Source: Sclerodactyla briareus
Taxonomy: Eukaryota; Echinodermata; Holothuroidea; Dendrochirotida; Sclerodactylidae
NCBI GenBank assembly: GCA_026419785.1
Contig: JAODTK010005745.1
Coordinates: 682,001-746,000, forward strand
DNA: 64,000 nt
Direction of reading: 5' to 3'
The position numbers and the translations under genes are program-made. Under the pieces are notes generated by a model, which saw nothing but the letters and a program-made list of their open reading frames with translations, did no database searches and had not been told where the DNA came from. Shown in pieces: positions 56,901 to 64,000 of this stretch. Each line of letters opens with the position of its first letter. The stretch's first letter is position 1.

Positions 56901-58845
56901 CCTGATGTGCAGTGTGACCGCTCCGCACAACGACGTTTCGTTTTTACCCAAAAGAGCTCTTCAAATCAGATAAAGATTGAAGCAGGCTGGGAATGGATAT
57001 GATGTGGTGTCATCAGGTGAAGTCACATATTCTAAGTGGATGGACAGGGTTGGTACCAAAAGCGGTAAACTGCATTAGCAAAATGCACCAATACTATTCA
57101 GTTGGAAGGTTGTAAAACGCAAAAATAAACCAAAGGGGGAGAGGAAGGGGAAAGGAAATTGAGAAGTGCTCAGTCTATTGTGACTATAATAGGTAATGAA
57201 TAGGTTGTAGAAAATTCGATCAGCCCATTGGGGTGTACAAAACAGGATTCAAGTCGGAGGTGGTGGAGGATGCGGAATCTTCTATTACCTGTTGATTGCG
57301 CCGTCACCAATGCATACATCCTTTACAAGGAAAAACTATTGAAATTGCATTTCCAGGTGAAAGAAAAGGATCCTCACGCAGCTGAAGTTCCGATCATCAC
57401 TTGCAGATGATTTGATCGGGGACCTATTGCTCGCGGAAAAGCGACCTGGGGCCACTGGCCAGAGGAGGGAAGGACATGCGCAGGGAGGAAAAAGGGTCGG
57501 GCGGATGAAGGGCTACCATCCAAAAATTGTGTGAGACTAGGAGTTGGGTCTATCACATGCCGGTAAGGGAATACCGTCGCTGTGCCAACTGTAGCACAAA
57601 GAAGCAGCAGAAGCGGACCGCAATAAGTTGAAGGAGTGCGAGGGTTGGTCTTTGCATCACATGGTTGCAAACATTTCATGCATCATGAATGACGCGAGTA
57701 ACAACGTACACCCACAGCGTCGCCGTGACCTTAGCTTGAACTATGCAGTGTAAATTCATTCTACTTAGCAAACTTATGTATGTGTATTTTCTTTCTATTA
57801 ATTTATTTTGAGGGGAGATGGGGATGTAAATAGATAGCAAGCGACGGTCCAAATGATTGAAGGTTGACCCAAAAATGTTTTGTGTGAAATGTAATAAGAC
57901 ACTGCCAGCCTGTAATGGCAGCATGGTGTATTCGGAGGTGAACATGGGTTAAGAAAAACAAGTTTGATTTGTCATTACATTATTGCAATTTCTGCGAGGT
58001 GGTTTAGGATGTTGGAAGCATGCCGATGTACAGGTATGCCCTGCCATCATGATTTGATAACTACCAGATCATTGAAGTCACTTGAAGACTTTTCAGAAAA
58101 AACATGGCCATCTGATTCTGGAACGGCACATGGACCATAGCTCACCTTCTCTTTCGAGTTGTGCTCCGTGATATGGATACGGGGGTTCCTGCTCCCGGGA
58201 AAGTTCATTTTACCATATCCATTATCAACAGAAGACTGTGATTACTGTATACTGAATCGAACTACGGCCACTATGCATGTCTGTTACAGTGTCTCTGGAT
58301 TACCGATGGACAATCTTTCCACTTTTGAGGAACACCTAAAGGGATTGTCTAACGTATTTCATGGGCCTGTGACTACCAGGTGGTGTCCAACTTTGTTCCC
58401 CCAGTTAGTTAAAACACTGCCTATTGGTGGGTGGTATTTTGTTGCTGATTCAGAAAATACCATGTTTGTGTCCGTATAACGCGGGGGCGGAAGGCTTTGG
58501 GCCTCCCGGGGGAAGCCATTGGAGTTGGGAAACCCCTCTCACCCCTATATAATGGCATCCAGCTTGAGTGTTAGTGAATTGCATAGGTAGGGCAGACCCC
58601 CTTGGCAAGCAGAAAAGTGGTAAAACTATCTGACCCACTTTCTTGGTTTTGCTTCTGCCTATCCAGGACCCAATTAGTAGGGCAGTGGTAAATATACTTA
58701 CCACCCACAGTAATTAGCTGCGATGTTAATTATATTTTTGGAAAGTCACATAATTGTGTCTGTTGAGCCATCTTGGACCCTGTTAACGTCAAAATTCTTT
58801 AGATTGTACCGGTCGCGACTGTGCCTCTATTAAAGAGTTAATTGC
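53903..58845 (+). mobile_element. piggyBac-like transposon, copy 2
   Basis: Colinear with 21.72-26.63 kb over the full length in the same orientation, with frequent single-base indels. It has the same left limit at GCAGCGGTAAG, the same end palindromes (53907-53925, 54069-54088, 58617-58638, 58685-58704) and the same transposase order. The flanks differ from copy 1, so these are two insertions rather than a larger segmental duplication. Confidence 0.8.
55420..57700 (+). pseudogene. piggyBac-like transposase, copy 2
   Basis: Pieces are an acidic N-terminus (DSDADDDLDS near 55450), HLNDNEAMPERG (about 56490), and DESMIKFKGRSS in the frame 56592-56789. In that frame the first catalytic aspartate (about 56622) and the hallmark piggyBac block are better preserved than in copy 1. 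Next comes SRRWWRMRNLLLPVDCAVTN, then AYILYKEKLLKLHF (57228-57370), the conserved region before the C-terminus. A Cys-containing tail (about 57560-57690) ends the gene. Together the two copies show what the ancestral gene contained. Neither is intact. Confidence 0.8.
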
Positions 58846-60300
58846 CCTTGCCGACTGGCAACCCCCTCCAGCCCCTCCCCCTCCCCAAGACAACCAATAC
58901 AATCTCTGAGACTGTTCAATTACATCCCTCCAGTTGCAACACTGCTCAAGTACTTGATGCAGTCTGCATTTCACACCAAGTAGGACGGCTCCATAACAAA
59001 TACAACCTCAGTTCACAACCTAACACCCTGCGAACCTTTTGAGACCCCAACTCCCCCACCTAAACCACACCTGACTCCATGCAACAAGCCATCAGCTGCA
59101 TTCTCCCAGAGTATATCACAGATGCTACAGCCAGGATGTAGTTATTAATAAAAACAATTCTTCCAGCCTCACCCAGTGTCCAGTTCTTGGGCCAATGCTA
59201 ACAATCTCCCCTAAATCCTCCCTGCGGAGATGCTAGTGAAAGAGTTTAATTGAGGGGAGGTAAAAGTTAATGGATTTTAATGAAGATGCAATGGACCTCA
59301 CCCTGGTCAGGGTCAAGCCAAACCCGGCCCACGAGTTTGGGCGCCAGGCACCCTGCCACTACCGAGAATAAGGCCGGACAGACAGACAGAAGCAAAGGCC
59401 GCATATTATTATATAAAATAAATGACGCTTCAATGCATTCAACTACGTATTTCATCTGTCACTGATGTTGAAGACATATTGACTGGAGCGCCACCTGACT
59501 GCTCTGTCGACCAGGGACACAGACAAGTTAAAACTGGCAAAAACTGCAGTGAAATATTCTCGATCTCAAGCGAGGAGTTCCCATGATTTTGTTTGCTGGA
59601 GTATCTGTATAATCTGACTGGTGGCGGGATCCGGTCACAACGTTTATCATGTGGACAATGGGTTTAAAATGCAGGACTCCGATGAAAAAAATGCCAAAAT
59701 AAGGTCCTTATAAGGTCCTTAAAATATTCTGGGAAATTTCTTGTTCAGGTTGTTTTACATTGCGTTTTTTGTTTTGTTTTTTTCTCAAGAATTTTTTTCC
59801 CTCAAATATTTATTTTTTTGGGGGGTGCTTTTTCAAAAAAAAACACCTCTTTTGACACTTTGTGGTGATTTAAATTTTTATTATGCCTCCAAGCACTCTA
59901 CCTTAACAAGTTTTTGTTATAAGTTTTAAAAAAATTTTCACCGTATTACATACACACGAAAAGTTTGCTGCATGTCCATTGTTGCACATTTCTACAAAAA
60001 CAGTACGTGTTGGATCTGTGCACTGAGAATACTTACCCCTTATCGACCATGCACCCCATTAATATGCTACGAGTGTCTGGCATTTTTTTAACATAGTAAC
60101 GGGTTGGCCACCCCATCACCCATTCTCTTTTTCCAGGCTAGGGTCCTGCATTCGCGAGGGTTTACCCCAGAAGCGAATGGGTGGACGCCTTGCGAGGCCC
60201 GGGAGAGGGGATGGGATGGGTTGGGACGTCGATAAAGGGGTAAGTATTCATAGGCTCACATATCACCAAACCCGTTTACTGTTTGTACCGAATCTATTTC
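58846..60300. other. no convincing gene
   Basis: Sequence is CCCCTCC-rich at 58860-58890, has a CAGACAGACAGA run near 59372, and is T/A-rich with T-runs at 59.7-59.95 kb. Nothing coding is recognised. Confidence 0.4.
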
Positions 60301-60449
60301 ACCAGTCTCAGTCTGCACAGAGCGCTGGTGGGGGGCCCGTGCCGTCGCGCCGAGTAGGCGGATGCCTTGAGTAGTCAGAGGTTGCAGAGCCGCTAGGGCA
60401 ACTGCCCTTCCGGGTTACACCGCGTTCCGTCCCATAGGACGCGACAGGT

Positions 60450-61437
60450 GGTTGGAATCTTCCACGCCGCCGCTTTCCTCGCGACTTCTGTCTAGCCGGT
60501 CTCGAGAAGCCATCATGCTGCCGGCGGATGAGGAAGCCAAAAATTGATCGTCGTGACGGGTCAAACGACGTCCCCTCGATAACCAAGCCCATGGCCTGGA
60601 CGGGCACCAGAGCTTGTCCTCGGTTTTCCCGAGGGCAACACGACGCGGGGAGATCAATCACCGGCACGAACGCCACCGACTGAATCTTTGCAGAAGAAAA
60701 GCCGGATCGAGAGGAAACGGATCCCGTATGGACAGTGCCAGGGACGGGACGGATTAGTAGTAAGCGCATCAAGACAGATCCTGCGGCTCGCGGGGCCACT
60801 GCCACCCCAACACGGCGGTGAGGTTGAGGCGCTCCAGCGCTCGGAAGCGCTCGTAGGGCGTTTCGCGGATGTGGCGAGGGAAAACATGCCGGAAGCCGAA
60901 AAAAAAGAGCGGACAGGAAGACGCTCGCTAACGTGCGCCTAAGAGCTGGCTGTCCGGAACCTGCTCCGCCCTGGAGGACCCACCCGGGAAAAAAAAACCG
61001 CGATGTTATAGCCACAAGTGCGGGCAGAGGCCCGGATCGTCGAGCCCTGCTTCCCCTGGGAGATAGAAGAGGGCCAAGACGAATGACAGCGCGGCCCCCG
61101 AGTGGCAACCACGGGGTGTTACAACCGAGGAGGATGGATTCTGTTGCTACGTCCGCAAACCGGTCCGGGAACGCAGCTGTTCCGGGAGCAGGTTGGGCTC
61201 GTCTGCTCCCCGCAGAAGAGCACAGGGCGCAAAGTTGCCGTGGTACCCCCAGCTAACCCATCTGCCCGAGCTGGAAAGGGCCGAGGCGAGGTTCTGAAGT
61301 GCGATTGTTAGCCGCCACAAAGAGATCCACCGAATGCGATCGTTCGTCGGGTGACCGTCACTGCGGCCTTGCCGCTGATCCGCCCAACGGGGGGCCGTCG
61401 TCCTAAGCTGGCCCCTCACCCGAGAGAGACGACGCAT
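60450..61437 (-). pseudogene. DIRS/Ngaro-like RNase H and C-terminal remnants
   Basis: The minus frame 61437-61147 has NDRIRWISLWRLTIALQN, then WVSWGYHGN, as in the linker and RNase H start of such polyproteins. Around 60.78-60.60 kb DALTTNPSRPWHCPY, then DLPASCCPRENRGQALVPVQ, match the region that in DIRS proteins reads DAL-x-x-DW...YAFPP followed by a P/W-rich end. Frames shift several times. No recombinase follows before the GC-rich block ends. Confidence 0.5.
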
Positions 61438-62072
61438 CTGTGGTCACTGTCGCCCGGGGAAGGAGTCGACAAAAAAGCGACTATGCCGCAGCCACCCATG
61501 TGGCGCTGTCCACCGCCGCCACTATGTGGCTCCGTCCATGAGGACAGGAAGAGCCCGAGATCCCCACGATGAGGGATCGGCTTGGGCGGACAGACCAACA
61601 GACTGACGCCGCAGCGGCGCGCGCGCGACGGAGAGATCGAGAATATCGAGCATAGTGGCCGCCGGAAACAAGGGGCCGAGTCCCGGCCCTGGCGGGGAAT
61701 ACTCGGAGGCAGGATGAACGCTGCAGCAGCCGGTAACGTCCGAGACGCGCTGAGATCCGCGCCATATGAGCGTTGGACCCGCCTTCGACGGGGACACCCG
61801 CGGCCAATCATAGGTTCGTGAGCGACGTCCGTGATGCCCTCATGCCGCAAGAAAGTGAAGATGGGGCTGCAGACCCATGAATCGCTGGGGGCCGTCGGGA
61901 GGCCGAATGGGAGGACCACCAAGCGGTAGTCATGCCCCATGTAGCAGAACGCTAGGAATCGGCCGTGATGAAGCGGGTGCCTGGGCAGGTGGAGCGTCCC
62001 GAGGTCTCTCGAAGTCCCAGCCCCCTCTTGAGGAAGGAATCGGGATGGCGGGTAGCAGGGGACCCACCCCAC
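61416..62072 (-). pseudogene. DIRS/Ngaro-like reverse transcriptase
   Basis: A 218-codon minus frame has RFLAFCYMGHDYRLVVLPFG, then LPTAP, at about residues 38-62. This is the RT block LPFGL-x-TAP used by DIRS/Ngaro and related polymerases. It continues SPIFTFLRHEGITDVA where the palm Y-x-DD motif should follow, but the motif is lost. Another minus frame (about 61797-61522) continues in the expected order (SEYSPPGPGLGPLF, then VCPPKP). It would copy element RNA; as written it is inactive. Confidence 0.75.
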
Positions 62073-64000
62073 CCGGGGGGGAAAAAATTTCCTTGGGCGG
62101 ACGGGCGATACCCTCGCGGTGGTTGCTCCGCGGAACCGATGACTGCGTTAAACGACCTCGCTTTTCGCCTATGTCTTCGGCCTCCCCTTAGCTTAGAGGT
62201 CGAGGGTCGGCGGCGCTGGACGGGGCAGGCCTCCTGCCGGTTCTCGTCTGCCGGGCGGCATTGAAACCGTCCACAAAAATGGGTCTACGCCCAGGAGGGC
62301 AAGTCCGCACGAAGCAGCTTACATGGCCTCCGTAGGTTAGGACACCGCCTCGAGGGACGATGTCCAGCCACGCGGCCAGTGGCCCCTACGGATCACTTTC
62401 CGCGTTTTGTCCTGCCGAGAGCTGACTGCACCTCTACGCGTGGAGAAAACGCCGTAACCCCGACTTCCACGACGAGCCGGTAAAGGCATGCGTGTCACAT
62501 GCGGGACGGCAGTCGAGGTCCAAGAGTCATTTTAGCCCGCCTCGAGGTGGGTTAGAGACATCCCTCTTTGCGGAGGTCCCAGGGCGATGGACTCGAAGTG
62601 GGTAAACCAATCACCCTCGATCGGCCCCACAGGGTGTGGTTGTCTACCGGCCCGGCAATGAGAGATAGGCGGACGGTCGGCGCGGTGGCCTGTTCCGAGG
62701 GAGGCCGCTTCGGAGACCAGGCCCCGTTGGAAGGTGGCGACCGCTCATTCCGGAGCGTCACGGGAATGTCAGTGCCACGGAACAAGGCCCCGCTTTGGAG
62801 CCCGGAGAAAACCTTGGGTCTCCGAGGCGAGTGAACGACCGGAACAAAGGCGGGCCTCTACCGGGACCGGCTGCTCCAAGGGACCCGAGACTGCTTCAGA
62901 AACTGTTTCAGGGCACTCAAGACTGAGGTGTCATGAGGGAGGGGGAGGGGGTTGGTCGAAGACGACCCAAACAAAAAACTCTCGCCGGTCGCCCACCTCT
63001 CGCGCACGTGCTGCGAGAAAAGACAGGAGATGGGCCTGCCGCCCCTCAACCTCCGCGGGCTTGGTCGCGTAGGTAAGAAGTCCCATCGGGACTCCTCCCC
63101 GAGCTGCGGCATGGTCTGCCTCGGCGGAAACCCCGCACCGTGAGGGAAGGGCCAACGGGACAACAAAAACCCCTATGTCTGGGCTGCCGATCGTCGGCAC
63201 AGTTGAAGATCGACTGGCGCGCCGCGCCAAACACCCCAACGAGCCGTGGTCCACTCTTCCAGGGTCTGACCTAGGTGTTCGAACCACCGGAGCCCCTGGC
63301 TCCTAGTGCGTTGATCGGCAGCCGGAGCCAAAAGAGCGCCCGTGGGTGCCTCGAAATCTGGACCTTCAAACCCTCGAGATGGCCGGTCAGCTCCGCCGTT
63401 CCCGATGCGCAGAGCCCCGACCGAGCCGTTTGGTCCGTCGAAGCCCTTGGCGATTGGTTATGCCCTGCCCCAGGATCGATCTGGTCGGCTGGAAGGAAAC
63501 GTCTGGTGCTCCTCATGAGCAGGGGCCCCCAGCCGAGCCATAGGCGCCTCGACTGGAACCCGAAGCAGACCAAGCGGCCCCAGGATCCGAAACGAGAGCG
63601 ACGCGTTCGCGTCGGCAGGCTGCCGAAAAAAACAGACTGGCGCTTCTCATTCGCAGGGACTCCAACCTCAGGCGTCGGCCGGTTCATGAGGTCCGTACCT
63701 TGGTGACTGACCTACAGGGGGCACAACGGAGACCCTGGCCCTCGGTGGTTGCCCCAGTCTACCGAGTCCGACCGCGTGCCCTGCAGCGCCCCTAGGATCC
63801 GGACCGTCGGTTTTTTGAAAAGCCAGCCGTGGCGCTCCTCGCGCCCCCCCAACCAGCTAGAACCAGCCGCCCAGGCACAACCTTCTCTAGACTGCTGGTC
63901 TTTCCACCGGCCCGCTATGTGCCACACAGGCGCCCCAACCGGAGGCGTTGACCCCTCTGGAGACCGGCCGTCGGTTGTCCAGACCGCCGGCGTCGCCGGT

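Larger units (their letters stand above)
60305..64000 (-). mobile_element. GC-rich DIRS/Ngaro-like element, minus strand, incomplete
   Basis: Base composition jumps from AT-rich to strongly GC-rich at about 60.3 kb and stays so to the window end. Reverse transcriptase, RNase H-like and C-terminal segments of a DIRS-type polyprotein lie on the minus strand between about 62.1 and 60.45 kb. The upstream part (62.1-64 kb) would hold gag and any recombinase, but I recognise neither there. Short GC-rich repeats (TGGCGCTCCTC variants at about 63.50, 63.63 and 63.83 kb) suggest tandem structure near the end. It is frameshifted throughout. Confidence 0.65.

Noticed and set aside
60308..61108. 266-codon minus frame taken as one protein
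   Set aside because: GC-rich DNA gives long chance frames; the recognisable DIRS-type segments switch frames across this region, so only parts of it may be real.
61582..63706. Plus-strand frames in the GC-rich block
   Set aside because: They lie opposite the minus-strand retroelement or have only the arginine/proline-rich composition expected of chance frames in GC-rich DNA.

Overview
This is a stretch of animal nuclear DNA, most likely from a marine invertebrate and perhaps a deuterostome. The evidence is the repeat content: decayed DIRS-type, LINE, piggyBac-like and ZMYM/hAT-like elements, many microsatellites, and long gene-poor AT-rich stretches. Species is an inference. Nearly all recognisable coding sequence is broken by single-base insertions and deletions, and many long G, C, T and A runs occur. 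Two copies of one piggyBac-like element differ mostly by such indels, so some frameshifts are probably assembly errors. Frames below are therefore approximate. I found no rRNA, no CRISPR array and no intact conserved host gene.

Layout. 0-2 kb: a very long poly-T tract, a GACA microsatellite and unassigned ORFs. 2.2-9.9 kb: a compact region, mostly plus-strand, of small intronless transcription units. Four end in a histone-mRNA-type 3' stem-loop, although none encodes a histone. Several start with a CRE (TGACGTCA) or E-box, a TATA box and a TCATT initiator. Products include a tiny K/R-rich protein gene (duplicated), a protein with a PPxY motif, a WW-like domain protein with an acidic tail, and a fragment that resembles the start of a Maverick/Polinton polymerase-type protein. 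I read this as a possible endogenous Polinton/adintovirus-like DNA virus or a lineage-specific cell-cycle gene cluster. It is the most interesting part of the window. 9.9-10.8 kb: an array of AGGTCA-bearing repeats.

12-15.2 kb: a decayed DIRS retroelement on plus. 15.2-16.4 kb: a 90-120 bp tandem repeat that may be coding, with an acidic tail. 18.3-20.1 kb: the AGGTCA repeats again, in the opposite orientation. 20.3-20.6 and 26.8-27.2 kb: arrays of an AGGCTTAA-type motif. 21.7-26.6 and 53.9-58.8 kb: two copies of one piggyBac-like transposon with palindromic motifs near both ends. 27.8-39.8 kb: repeated copies of an exon-like module of about 90 residues, interrupted by LINE fragments on plus (29.1-29.4 kb) and minus (31.4-32.2 kb). 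36.1-37 kb: a TTACTCATTAGTGCATGAA repeat. 44.7-47.7 kb: a ZMYM/hAT-type transposase pseudogene with an internal 0.66 kb tandem duplication. 48.6-48.9 kb: a GACTCGAGTC repeat. 60.3-64 kb: an abrupt GC-rich block holding a second, minus-strand DIRS/Ngaro-like polyprotein.

No host pathway can be reconstructed. The genes that seem to belong together are the 3.7-9.9 kb units, because they share promoter and 3'-end signals.
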